Assembly (NCBI RefSeq): GCF_030247185.1
Contig: NC_080572.1
Span: 236,593,336 to 236,657,335, forward strand
Length of the DNA stretch: 64,000 bases
Reading direction: 5' to 3'
From: Malaya genurostris
Taxonomy: Eukaryota; Arthropoda; Insecta; Diptera; Culicidae
The stretch's first letter is position 1, and each line of letters opens with the position of its first letter. The notes under the pieces were generated by a model. The model saw only the letters and a program-made list of their open reading frames with translations. It searched no databases and was not told the origin of the DNA. Both the position numbers and the translations under genes were made by a program. Positions 23,787-34,410 of this stretch are shown one piece after another.

Positions 23787-24396
23787 CCTTATGATCGAAA
23801 AAAACCCGGAATTTTCATTTTAAAATTCCCGCGCTTGTCCAATCGGTAAACTTTTATTCTTTCAACGTTGGCAACACTTTTATACACATTCTGTCAAATT
23901 TTGACGCATATCGTATGATTAGTTTTTGTTTGGCGTCTATACAAAGAAGTTGAAAAATTTTCGTGTGGCGATTTTTATAATGGATGAAAATTTAGAACAA
24001 CGTGCGTGCATCAAATTTTGTGTTGCAAATGGATTTAAGTGTTCCGAAACGTTGAAAATGTTACAAAAAGCCTTTGGTGAATCGTGTCTAGGAAAAACAC
24101 AGGCATACGAGTGGTATAAACGCTTCAAAGGTGGTCGTACAAGCTTGGATCATAATGAGATCCCTGACCGCCTGGCGAGCCGTTGTTCTAAATTTTCATC
24201 CATTATAAAAATCGCCACACGAAAATTTTTCAACTTCTTTGTATAGACGCCAAACAAAAACTAATCGTACGATATGCGTCAAAATTTGACATAATGTGTA
24301 TAAAAGTGTTGCCAACGTTGAGAGAATAAAAGTTTACCGATTGGACAAGCGCGGGAATTTTAAAATGAAAATTCCGGTTCTTTTTTGATCATAAGG
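23787..24396. mobile_element. Mariner derivative with inverted duplication of its own 5' end
   Basis: The element begins CCTTATGATC and ends GATCATAAGG between TA dinucleotides (23785-23786 and 24397-24398). Its inverted repeats are about 216 bp (23787-24002 and 24181-24396). They include what should be the 5' UTR and the first few codons of a mariner transposase, so the right arm is an inverted copy of the left. The unique 178-bp centre continues the helix-turn-helix region (next entry). It has no catalytic domain and is non-autonomous. Confidence 0.85.
23980..24180 (+). pseudogene. Mariner transposase N-terminal helix-turn-helix fragment
   Basis: From ATG at 23980 the frame reads MDENLEQRACIKFCVANG, then ETLKMLQKAFGES, KTQAYEWYKRFKGGR and ending near DRLASR. 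This is the mariner-type DNA-binding N-terminus (HTH_48-like). The frame then runs into the inverted copy of its own 5' end and encodes nothing sensible, so the protein is cut off before the DDD domain. Confidence 0.8.
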
Positions 24397-24648
24397 TATA
24401 CTGGAATAGTAGTAGAATATGCGGCACATGTTAGCTGAAGGCTCTTAATTGCCATGATTGGTCTTAGCATAGGGAATCCGAAAAAGAAAATAGGTATAAA
24501 GAATAAGGCAAATTTTGAATGCTTTAGGAGCTCAGAGAAATCTATTCGTGATTAAAGTTAATCTTTCATAAAAGTACCCATACTAGCATAGCGACGGACA
24601 GATAGTCAATCAAGATCAATCAGTTTGCATCGATCATGGGTTCAAAGT

Positions 24649-24768
24649 TCAAAGAAGACGCCGGAGATCGAATCGGACATATTTGCGTTGGATAGCTTCA
24701 ATGCGTTGGATATCTTTTCGGTAATAAGGGGACCAAACAGCCGCGGTATATTCGAGGCGCACTATGCT
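24649..24768 (-). pseudogene. LINE reverse transcriptase fragment (C-terminal side)
   Basis: The minus frame reads RLEYTAAVWSPYYRKDIQRI followed by EAIQRKYVRFDLRRLL. This is the segment after the reverse transcriptase core in Jockey/R1-type LINEs (xLEYxxxVWSPYxxxxIxxIExxQRrF). It continues the sequence interrupted at 27249, so the two pieces are probably one LINE split by about 2.5 kb of later insertions. Confidence 0.7.
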
Positions 24769-24874
24769 ATGGAAAAAGACGATTATACTGAAGAATAAAA
24801 AAGTTTTCACGATAAAAAAATCGACTTTTTCATGCATAAAAGCAACGGTGAAATCGAATGACTTATGGTCCGGA

Positions 24875-25060
24875 TTTGGTCCACCATCCCCCGTATTCTC
24901 CAGACCTGGCCCCCAGCGATTATTATCTATTTCCAAACCTGAAAAGGTTTCTCCAGAAAATTTTCGTCGAATGCTAAGGTCATTGCAGGAACGGAAGTCT
25001 ATTTTGAAGGCATTGACAAATATTTTTTTTAGGGACATCAATGAGTTGGATGACTGATGA
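24875..25060 (+). pseudogene. Mariner transposase C-terminal fragment
   Basis: The plus strand encodes HHPPYSPDLAPSDYYLFPNL and KRFLQKIF before a stop. It contains the third catalytic Asp motif of mariner transposases (HPPYSPDLAPSDYxLF). Downstream codons are frame-broken. A flanking AATAAAAAAGTTTTCACG...ATCGACTTTTT at about 24795 recurs near 26938 and may be a mariner terminus. Confidence 0.7.
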
Positions 25061-25088
25061 GTCAAGTGTATCGCTCTAGATGAAGATT

Positions 25089-26933
25089 ATACACGCTAAT
25101 TCAATGTAACTCTCAAATGAGTAATTTGTACTCACTTTTGCTTATTTAGTTAAAACATCAAAAAGTGAGTAATATTGATTTAGAAGACTGAGTAACTTCT
25201 ACTCAGTTTCTAAATGGACAACAAGTTTTACTCACAGAGCTTTGAAAACATTGTGTGAAAATTTACGTTCACTGATTTTTGTATATCTATTGAAAGGAAA
25301 ATTGAAGGAAAATGGAGCAAGTTGGAGCCGTGGTAGATGAAGAAGTTCCATGATGGAAGGTTTTCGCTGCCACATTTGTGCAATCTTCGTTCCTGGATAC
25401 GTGAGGGCGTTTAAAGATCATTTTCAACTTCCTATGGAAAAACTACAAAATGTAAAAAAGAGAACTTTCGGAAAAATTAAAAAAAATTGCATATTTTTTA
25501 ATTTACACGTAGTTTTGTTTAAAGTGAAAAAGGCGGGTGGGTAATGTCAGAGACATAACTGGATGTCGTGAATACGAAAACAACTGACCTGTTCCTTAAC
25601 ACTTCCGAATATCAATTAGTTGATCAATTGTATGAGTTATGCAAGCATTCCCCTTTTCCACATTTTTCGCAAAAACAAAGAAGGCTTCACTTGATCTCGA
25701 TTACTTTGAATTTTACACAGCGAAAAAAGCAAAAATCTAACCAAACTGTTCTAGATTTGCACTAAACTGAGGATATTTCCTTTCGATTTGCGAACAACAA
25801 ATCCTAAAAGTTCTTTAGGAAACTTTTAGCGCCATTACAACGGCTGATTTTGAGTAATGCTCTCCACCGTTGTTTTTTCATTAATGCAAATGACTGGCAG
25901 CTGTGACGTAATCGCTCTTGTCGGAAACTAACTTTGCAAACGACACAAAATACATCTGCTCGCAGTGGCGATAGAATCCAAACTGATTCAATTTTTGTTG
26001 AGAGGCTTGTTTTTACCTGATTTCGTTTGTAGCTTTTTCACTAATGGGCGGTCCTAACGGCTATAAAAATAGCAGCATACACAATTTTAATTTCGATTTT
26101 TCATTTCGGATTTGCATTTTATTGAAAGAAACTATCCGGTGCTGTACGGGATTCATTCCTGCCTTTCAGAATGACCAAATTGTGGAACTCACTACGATAT
26201 TAAGCACTGTTCGGAACATTTTCTCGAACGATTTGTTGTACAGCAGAAGATATTTTGTTCTCTTCCTCAGAACGCGTTCTTATTGGCTGGTGTTGACATG
26301 GGTCAAATGAGACAGATTTTTCAATAGTGTACTATTGAAATACTTCAATGCTTTCGCTATACACGTTAAAGTTGAAACATTTCGATTATATTGGTAGTTA
26401 GATTATATAAATTCTTTCACAAATCACTGAGCTATGAGCTTTAAAAATACGAGAAAGGCAAACGCGCCTTATGAATTATCCTTTTTGATACTCGTTTATA
26501 CCAAACATTTCAGAAATGTTTAATTTTGACTTATTTGAGATTATGTCACACAACTGAATATTTTATCATAAAATTGTAATCATATTTCCGATGGCATGTA
26601 GCAAAAATTATGTTGATTCGTTAGATACAACAAGAGATATTCACGATCAAAAACTTATCACTCTCTCAGAGGGTAAATTTTGAAAAGGCACCCCATAGTA
26701 AAGTAAGTCGACAAAAAAACTTTAGATAACTCGAATGATATTGAGTGATATATTTACTCACTCGAGCTCATTTTCACATTTGTAGAACTGAGTAAATGTT
26801 AATCAGAATTTGACAACCACTATGTTTACTCAAAAGTGGGTAAACAAACTTTACTTACTTTAGAGTAATTCCACTTTCAACGAAAGTGAGTGAAATTGTA
26901 AACTTTAGAGTAACATTGAACGAGCGTGTACTG
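25089..26933. mobile_element. Non-coding DNA element with ACACGCT inverted ends
   Basis: The left end ACACGCTAATTCAATGTAAC, followed by TCTCAAATGAGTAA, is matched in reverse by the right end AGAGTAACATTGAACGAGCG and TGT. Several ACTCA/TGAGT words follow inside both ends. The interior has a TATA-like GGCTATAAAAATAGC at about 26057 and no transposase-like frame. The ends resemble those of the element at 44677-45222. Confidence 0.6.
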
Positions 26934-27248
26934 ACGAATAAAAAAGTTTTCACGGTAAAATATCGACTTTTTTTTGTTAGGCCCGGGACTTCTCATTCCA
27001 TGAAAAAAGACACTGTAGTCTTGTATCTGCTTTATATGCACCTTTAAAGCATGACTTGTAGGACTGCCATAAACAAGACAAATGCACAAAACTTTCACAA
27101 AACTTTCTTCGTGACAAACATTGCACTGAAAAGTTTGCTATCATTGAGAATAGTACTACCATGATATAACACCGATGACAGCACGTGTAATATAAAAGAA
27201 AAAGCAATGGCCCAACCTAGACAGTGGCCCAACCTAGACGACATTCCC

Positions 27249-27692
27249 CTACATATGACTTTTTGGTTCCTTGGGTAAGGTACAATACAGTACTTTCAAG
27301 CAATGTACATCATCGTATTCTTTTGTAACTGGGAAAATGAATCCTAGCAGCTTAGATGCTTTGGAGATAGTGAGCTTGATGTAGTCCTTGAAATTTAAGT
27401 CAGAATCCAGGAGGACATCGAGATCACTCACAGGCGAAGTGCGTTCCACAACAGTATGGGAAATATAATAGTCGAACTTGCTCACAAACTGTTTGCGACT
27501 AAAAGTTATGATGGAGCATTTGGAGGCATTCAAAACTATTCTGTTGATATTACACCAATCAGTCAAAATTTTCAACTACTATTGTGAGAACTCTTTGTCA
27601 GTTGTGGATTGGATGATATGAAATAGTATGAAGTCATCGGCGAACGATAGTTTTTTGCACTTGATCGAAAAATTTAGATCTTCGAGATAGAG
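27249..27692 (-). pseudogene. LINE reverse transcriptase palm-domain fragment
   Basis: Minus-strand reading gives KKLSFADDFILFH (the YADD-type catalytic box) near 27640, two stop codons near 27580, and then MKILTDWCNINRIVLNASKC, which matches the region after the catalytic box in Jockey/I-group LINEs. It ends near LKVLYCTLP, where homology resumes at 24768. The piece is dead and interrupted. Confidence 0.7.
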
Positions 27693-27699
27693 TCGTACC

Positions 27700-28880
27700 A
27701 CCGCGCTTTATGAAATTAAAGATGACCCCTTTCTATTGGCACCCTAATCATCATGTTTAAAGAAAACATACCGCGGCTCACTGTACGTTTATAGTTACTG
27801 GACATCTAGCAGTTCAACATAAACCGCTCAACTGCAAAGTGACATATTACTCCTGTATGAACTGTTAATCTTTGACGAGTCGAAGACGAAACGAAAAGAA
27901 AAGTTAAGTAAAGTGGAAGATGATTGAATATTAGCACTGTGACTGTGACATTAGTTCTAATACAGACGATGTATTTGCAATTTTATGGAAATTTATCGTC
28001 TCACATTTTTGGTGCAAAACAACCCGAATTGTGTGAGGCAAAATGCTCAAGAACTCGCTTACAAAAATTATCCATAAGTTATCAATTTAATGAATAATAG
28101 TGAACAGTCTTTTACCTGGCAAATATTTCGTCAACGAAAAGTATAAAGCTTTCTTTAAATAAGAAGAAGAAGCTTTATGAGGGTTCATATTGCCCCGTGG
28201 TTGTCATGAGCTTTAATCCGTTGTTTTGATGGATGTTTACCCGTTGTTTAAGATCATCCTGCCACTATGTTTAGATAATCGTCACTTCGCGTAGTTTAAA
28301 ATGTATATTTTTTCCATGTTTTCCACGATCGGGCGTCATGCCCCGCATATATTTCAATAGACAATTTTTAAGGGTTTTGGAAAGTAAGATATTTCATGTA
28401 ATTTTCAATGCATTCAGCGAGTATTTGTACGTAGTGTTGAGAAATAACGATTACGGAAGATAATCATGCATAAAACTCTTCCGTGTTATTCTCTATAGTT
28501 AAGATATAACAACATTTCCTTAGGGTTGTCCCAAATCGTATTCGGAGTTGGCAGCACCCGCTCAGATTTGAACGACTTTCAGAACATCTAGATTTTGCCA
28601 CAAAAAGACACTTTGCATTTTGTGTTCTTTTTCTCTCAAAATTGGTCTAGACTGTCTTTTCAAAAACTACCAAACTTTTTAGGACCTATTCTTTTGATTA
28701 TTTTTTTCTAATCGAAAAATGACAAATCCTGCCACAATGTGCGAGATTTCATAACATTTCGATTAGTCAGAAAAAAGTAACAGCCAAAAAATTAAAAAAA
28801 ATCGTATGTAAATTAATAATGGCTTACAAATGAAAAAAAAAAACTATACAAGCTCAGCCATGATTTCAAAAGTGTTATCC
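27700..28880. other. No gene seen
   Basis: AT-rich sequence. A phrase near 27870, ACGAGTCGAAGACGAAACG, recalls the palindrome at 30036 and the stretch near 39888, so parts are probably remnants of one MITE family. Confidence 0.4.
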
Positions 28881-28889
28881 GGACTTTGC

Positions 28890-29470
28890 TCCATCTAAAA
28901 AAAGTCATTTGCTATTAGTTTGCTGAGTTTAAACGTGGTCGTACAGACAGAGCAGCATTTGGTCATGTTTACATGTAATAAATCAGGTATTTTTTTCGTC
29001 GATATGTGACAATGGATGAACCATGGATCCATAACTTCATTCCGAAATCAAAACGATCATTATCTGAGTGAACTGCAACCGGTCAATCACGTCCGAAGCA
29101 TCCGAAGGCACAACAGTGAGCTGGGATAGTTATGGCTATAACCTTCATAGACAATTTTGAAAAAGGGGAAAACTTTAAATAACGAATACTACATATCGTT
29201 GTTAGATCGCTTGAATGTAGAAATGAAGGAAAAATGATATCATATGTCTAAGACAAAAAAAAAAACAATGTTTTACCAAGACAAATCACATGCTCCTCCA
29301 GTCACTACTGGCTATTCGCTGATCTAAAAAAAAGTGCTCACTGTTAAGAAATACAACTCAAATGAAGAAGTAATTGCTGATTGTATGGAAGTGGAATTGG
29401 AAAGTGTATTGCTCTTCAAGATTTTATTGATGAGCAAAATCGATTTTAGGCTAAAAAATAGTACTCCCAT
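28890..29470 (+). pseudogene. Decayed mariner transposase, middle and C-terminal parts
   Basis: Recognisable blocks in order on the plus strand are an EFKRGRTD-like piece near 28925; VTMDEPWIHNF with the first catalytic Asp near 29010; FIDNFEKGKTLNNEYYISLL near 29145; LFHQDxxxAHP-like YQDKSHAPPV near 29275; and YNSNEEVIAD near 29350. The blocks lie in different frames with stops, so the gene is an old pseudogene. Confidence 0.65.
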
Positions 29471-29644
29471 AGGCAGCGAAAGAGACAAAAACAAAATCTC
29501 AAATCAGCGGCTGACGGCAAAGCAGAAGGTGAAGATAGACTTGCGATACGACGTGTAGTGACTGCTGACGGAGGGATTGCCATTGAGATATGATTATAAT
29601 TGAACAGCGTAGCACCCGAGAACAGTGAAGTATGCTCGGTACCT

Positions 29645-29842
29645 CTAGTAAATTAGGCTGTTTCTTCATGTGTTTTACATGCAGAGTGATTTAATTGGCA
29701 AAACAATTTCCCCGAACCCCGGATAGGAGCTAGTTACAGATTGGAGTCCCGTCTCTGCGGTAGCTTTTTTGTTCTTTTCATTAAATAGTTGTATTCGTAT
29801 GTCATTTCTTAAATCTGTTTTCCTTGTTACATACTGATTAAA
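29645..29842. mobile_element. Partial copy of the foldback with tRNA-like arm
   Basis: It matches the centre and right arm of 23224-23555: AAATTAGGCTGT, the DNA stretch TTTAATTGGCAAAAC, CGGATAGGAGCTAG, GAGTCCCGTCTCTGCGG and TAGTTGTATTCG. The left arm is missing. Confidence 0.7.
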
Positions 29843-30035
29843 TTTGAAGAAAATATCTGAATTGGGCACACGGCTTATTGAGTGATGTGTTATGATTTAG
29901 ACACACTAATTGTACTCTAATAAGACAAATGCAGAACAAGGCTTTCAGTTTCAAATATCTTCGCTGTTGGTATAAAACTTTATCAATTCTCATTCAGGGG
30001 TTTTCCCGTTTGTGCTAGGGCATATAACCGTTTTT

Positions 30036-30127
30036 AAATTTCTTTACGTTTCGTCTTTGACTCATCAGTGCAGAGCAGTTCAAATTGCTCTGCACTGATG
30101 AGTCAAAGACGAAACGTAAAGAAATTT
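30036..30127. repeat. Perfect 42-bp-arm palindrome
   Basis: Two exactly complementary 42-base arms flank the 8-base loop GTTCAAAT. The arms contain TCTGCACTGATGAGTCAAAG and GACGAAACG, words found in weaker form near 27880 and 39890. A perfect palindrome suggests a very recent or gene-converted MITE, or a replication-generated inversion. Confidence 0.9.
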
Positions 30128-30129
30128 TA

Positions 30130-30660
30130 TCAATTCTACTATAGAATCCCTTCCAAGTCGGGAACCGTTTGCTGATTTTGCGAGACCAGCTACAACTGAT
30201 CTTAGATTGCTTTAACTGTAAACTCACTGAACATCCGTTCTGCATGAATTGTGTTGTGCTTCTAAGCAAATATTCGAAACCCCACCAACATCTTCGACCC
30301 TCATCAACTTCAACTAGGTATTTTCAATTATAGACCTATCTATTCTTCATTCACATAATGTTGTCACAAACATACTTGTTTAAAGAACGTTTCAATTTCC
30401 GAAAACCAGCTTGGGTTCGAGGCAGTAGGTTGGGAGTCAATTTACGGTTCTCATTCGAAATAATATATTTTTTCACCTTTATTGTATTAATTTAGCCCGT
30501 GGGGAATCAATTTTCGCGTCATCGGCATTAAAAGCAACTATTACTGGTGACCACTGAGAAAGCTTTTCCACTTATCGGTTCGAATTGCCGGTTTCGGTGT
30601 GAAATTTTAAACCGAATGTAACGAATAAAAAAACAACCTCCCTTGAGTTGTATTTTAATT
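30130..30660. other. No gene seen; 3' flank of the odorant-binding protein gene
   Basis: AT-rich spacer. The 3' end of the minus-strand odorant-binding protein transcript should lie in its last 30 bases. Confidence 0.4.
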
Positions 30661-30665
30661 TTATT
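30660..30665 (-). terminator. Poly(A) signal overlapping the stop codon
   Basis: The minus strand reads GATTAAATAAAATT at the end of the frame, so AATAAA starts inside the TAA stop codon at 30667-30665. The 3' UTR would be only about 20-30 nt. Confidence 0.65.
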
Positions 30666-31480
30666 TAATCACACAACCCTTTCGTATGATAGCTCAGCGG
30701 AATTCTCTTCCGATAGGTTAGTCCGAACACATGAAACAACATCGCCTGGAGAGGTCGTGTCAGTTGTTCTGCCACGGCACATCGTTCCGTGGTGGTCACA
30801 GTGGCACTTTCCACCGCCCGATACATTCGATCCAGAAAGACTTCCCGTTGCTCCTGGCCACCCAGGGTCACGTAAAGCCGATCCAACAGCAAACCGGTTA
30901 GATCATCGTACAACCCGGACGCCAGTCCGGTACAGCGGATGAAACACCCGAACCTTGGATCGATTCGGTTGCGATGAACGAACTCCACAATTTGCTGACG
31001 AGGAATTGCCAGTTTGTCGGCGCACTGGAGGGTGTTTTTTCTACGTTGCCCTGCCGTCGATGGAACGATCTGTTCCCGGCTGAAGAAGTAACTGCCGAAG
31101 TGTTTCTTGTAGCAATTGAAGGACCAGTAAGCACGAGCGCATGCATCGCCGGCTGGACAGTTGACGGAGACCTGGGCCAAGCAGTTCTGCACTCGACGGT
31201 ACGCATTAGACGGAGTGTCCTGCGGGTTGAAATACTGCTGGAGGACCGAATGCGTTACGCCCGTATGATCCTGCCATGCACGAAGATCCACCAGTATGCA
31301 ACGAATCAAACAGTGCGTTTCGGGATCGTTCGGAAACACCAGAAGCTGGTACTGTTCCAAACGTTTCGCCGGTATCGTCAGGTCGCGAGTACAGTTGTCC
31401 AGGGCTCGGAAGAATGGTGACTCGTTCAGCTGACCGTTGACTGCGGTGGCGAGGATGGCGATTATTATTGACAGCAACAT
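30665..31480 (-). CDS. Two-domain (atypical) odorant-binding protein, secreted
   Basis: A single-exon frame of 271 residues starts at an ATG 25-60 nt below a TATA box. Residues 1-16 form a clean signal peptide ending at NG. Two successive PBP/GOBP-type domains follow. The first has Cys 30, 57, 61, 100, 114 and 123 with the C-x3-C spacing at 57/61 and FPNDPETHCLIRC. The second has Cys 153, 179, 183 and 234 with FGCFIRC, plus a terminal Cys270. Odd extra Cys108 sits in domain 1. The layout matches mosquito atypical odorant-binding proteins, which carry small hydrophobic ligands in sensillum lymph or other secretions. The saliva D7 proteins share the double domain but differ in the N-domain motifs. 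GC-rich coding in an AT-rich background supports an intact gene. The exact ortholog is not assigned. Confidence 0.85.
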   Translation of the reverse strand: MLLSIIIAILATAVNGQLNESPFFRALDNCTRDLTIPAKRLEQYQLLVFPNDPETHCLIRCILVDLRAWQDHTGVTHSVLQQYFNPQDTPSNAYRRVQNCLAQVSVNCPAGDACARAYWSFNCYKKHFGSYFFSREQIVPSTAGQRRKNTLQCADKLAIPRQQIVEFVHRNRIDPRFGCFIRCTGLASGLYDDLTGLLLDRLYVTLGGQEQREVFLDRMYRAVESATVTTTERCAVAEQLTRPLQAMLFHVFGLTYRKRIPLSYHTKGLCD

Positions 31481-31532
31481 CGCGCGAAGAACGTAATTGA
31501 AACGGTGTGTGAGCGAAGCTAACCGATTGCTG

Positions 31533-31545
31533 CATATTTATATGG
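31533..31545 (-). promoter_or_regulatory. TATA box of the odorant-binding protein gene
   Basis: The minus strand reads CCATATAAATATGC about 60 nt upstream of the ATG. A start site 25-30 nt downstream would give a short 5' UTR. Confidence 0.7.
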
Positions 31546-31559
31546 AGCAGGGAGTCCCG

Positions 31560-32490
31560 TTTTGTTACTTTCTTGCGATCGAGTATGATAATCCGATGGG
31601 AGTAATTGGCTGCATGGTGGAATCTGTACGTGGGAAACCGTTCCGAATGTGACTGCCATGTACCGGTGCCAAGTGCAGGTTGTTTACCACACCTAGGTCG
31701 GTGTGTTTACAGTTTTGCTGTACGTGGTCTACTGTCATGACCCTGGATGTGATGGTTCATGTTGAAATGTTGAGAAGTAACTTCAAGATAAACATCAAAT
31801 AGCTCGATGTTGTAAAGTTTGCTCTATGCTTTTTTTTTAAGATGTAAAAGTGAGGTTTGAAGTACAATCTTGAACTTGAAAGTTGAATGATATTATCTTC
31901 TTCTAACGACAAAAAAAAAATGGAAAAAGGCCTACAAATACAACCATGAAATGAAAAAATCCAAAAATATACACCACAGTGACGGGTCTCGAACCGTATA
32001 CGTTGATTTTTTTTTCTCGTTGGTTTACTGATAAAACCTTAAACAATCTCAGGACGATTCTACGTCTTAACAAAACTAAAAGAAATCGTTGAATGATAAC
32101 TTTGAGTTGATAAAATAATAAGAACAGATGCAAAAAGCAGTAAGGCTGCTCACAATTCTGGGAAACAATTTTTCATACATCGTTCTAGAAATTCGTCATG
32201 AATAAGCAATTTGATCTTGAATCAATAAATCTGGCATGACTTCCAATTATGGAAACATCTTTCAGAAAACCTATGGTCTTCACAGCAAAATAAAATTTCG
32301 ACAAAACGACTATCGATACACATGTATTCATTATACCGTAAACCTCGAGCAAATCATTTTTAGGTTTTCCATTCTCTAAAATCTTTTCTTGAGAAACAAA
32401 TATGAAAAAGAAAAATATTGTTCAAGTAGGTAATTTGTAGTTGCGGGCTACAAAAGCATATAAAAATTGTTTAAAATGCTGTGTGTCAAC
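31560..32490. other. Upstream flank of the odorant-binding protein gene, no gene seen
   Basis: The first 250 bp are less AT-rich and may hold control elements. Beyond that the sequence is AT-rich without supported exons. Confidence 0.4.
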
Positions 32491-32494
32491 CAAA

Positions 32495-33050
32495 GTCTTA
32501 AGGGCTAAGGCCAGTGTGTTTTAGGGCGTTTTAGAGGGCTATTTTCACGCTTCAAATCTGATTTTCTCAGAAACGGTAACGAATAGCAAAAAACCCAACC
32601 GATAATCTCTTAGAAAATTAGTCGACTTTAGCGGTCAGGAAAGTCTTTTTTCTGAAAGAAGAATTGCATAGCTGAAAACGCCGTCTTTCAACTTGTTCAT
32701 TGAATAAGCATGGATCAAAAATCCATCCTGACAATGTTTAGATAATTTAATTTAGATGCGATTAGTGCATAACAACATAGGTGTTGTCGCGATAAAAATG
32801 AAGTGAATGTTGTCTAGTAACGTAACGAAACATGAGAGAGAAATAAAATCGGCTCAGCAAGGCTGCGAAACAAGCGGTAGCTTTATTGGATGCAGACACA
32901 TTTTATGAAAAGTTGTAACCGAAAATATCGAAACTTTTCTGGTCACCCGGCCCATCGAGAGTCATTTAGTACATATGCGAGATAGCATGGAGAGAAATGT
33001 AATACGCAGAGCGAGACACGTGGTTATATGCGACCTACTGGCCTCAGCCT
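32495..33050. mobile_element. Candidate MITE with GGCTRAGGCCAGT ends
   Basis: The left end CTTAAGGGCTAAGGCCAGTG is met in reverse by CTACTGGCCTCAGCCTTTAA at the right. Internal sequence has no coding potential. Arms are short and imperfect. Confidence 0.45.
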
Positions 33051-33311
33051 TTAAGCAGTGTGCTTTAAAAATTATATTATAGAATAATTAAAAAGTCCGA
33101 CAAGTCAAATGACATAAAAAATTGCGTATTGTTCAGTCGAAAATCTTGCCATCAAAAGTTGTTTCATCGATAGAATGATTTGCTTAAAACCATTTCATCT
33201 AAAGGCGTTTCGCTGAATGCCAATTCTGTGAAGGTCAATTCGCCAAAAGCCATTTCGCCGTCAGCTATTTCACCGGAAGCCGTTTCGTGGAAAGCTAACT
33301 ATCTGACATTT

Positions 33312-33460
33312 GTTTTACTGAATGTTGTATGGTTAAGACCTTAAGGTCATTCGCCTCTCTAGGCCAGAAATACTTTTTAACCCTATGTGCGGGGTTGGGA
33401 ATCGAACCCCGGGTGGGCTGCGTGAAAGGTATCGACTTACCCATTACGCTATACGTCCCG
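33312..33460 (-). mobile_element. tRNA-derived SINE (Feilai-like), second copy
   Basis: On the minus strand it starts CGGGACGTATAGCGTAATGG, has the B box GGTTCGATTCC and the tail GGCCTAGAGAGGCGAATGAC, aligning with the SINE at 1737-1893. Flanks ACATTT at 33306-33311 and 33461-33466 suggest a short target duplication. Confidence 0.7.
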
Positions 33461-34410
33461 ACATTTTACCGAAAGCCATTTTGTTAAAAGACGTTCCACC
33501 GAAAGTCATTTTGTCAGAAGACATTTCTCCGAAAATCATTTGGCCCAAAAGTAATTCCAACGAAAACCGTTTCGCACAATATCGTTTATCCGATAAAATG
33601 ATTCGCATGAAGCCAATTCCCCGAAACTCTATTCGACGAATGCCAATTCGTTTCGTGGAATGACACTTTACCGGAAGTCAGATTGTTGTAAGATATTTTA
33701 CCGAAAGTCGTTCCGTCGGAAGATATTTCGTCGAAAACCGTTTCAGCTCATTTTCTGTCAAAAGGCGTTCCACCGAAAGTCGTTCCGTCGAATGAAGTGT
33801 CGTTGGAAACCACATTTAACCGAACGTCGTTTCTTTGAAAAACATCTCACCGACAATCATTTCTTCGAATTTTAATTTTCTGACAGTTGTTTCGTCGAAA
33901 TTCGTTTCATCGAAAAAGACTTCACAGGAAGTAGTTTTGTCGACATGCATTTCAGCTCTCTATTCCTCTATCGTCAAAAGATTTTTTCGAAAATTAATTC
34001 GCTTTCAGCGTTTCGTTTCAGCGAAAAATTTCCATACCCAAAGCCGTTTCCTCGAACGTCGTTTCGCTGAAAGGCTATTCACTAAACGACGTTTCGCCGA
34101 AAGCCATTGCACCGAAAGTAGTTTCGTCGAAAATTAATTTTCTGACAGTTGTTTCGTCGAAAAACACTTTACCGGATGTAGTTTTATCGAGAGGTATTTC
34201 ACAAAAGGCCATAAGACCGTCCACCGAAAGCAGTTTCGTCGAATGAATTTTCGTTGAAATCCTTTCTGTCGGCAGTTGTTTTTGCGACAGGCATTTAACC
34301 GAAGGTCGTTTATATTTGAAGACATTCAACCGAAAATTATTTTGTCAAAAGGCAGTCCAACGGAAGTCATTTTATCGAATATCGTTTCACCGATAAAATT
34401 ATTCGTTTAA

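Noticed and set aside
30974..31420. Plus-strand frames across the odorant-binding gene
   Set aside because: Shadow frames of the GC-rich minus-strand coding sequence.
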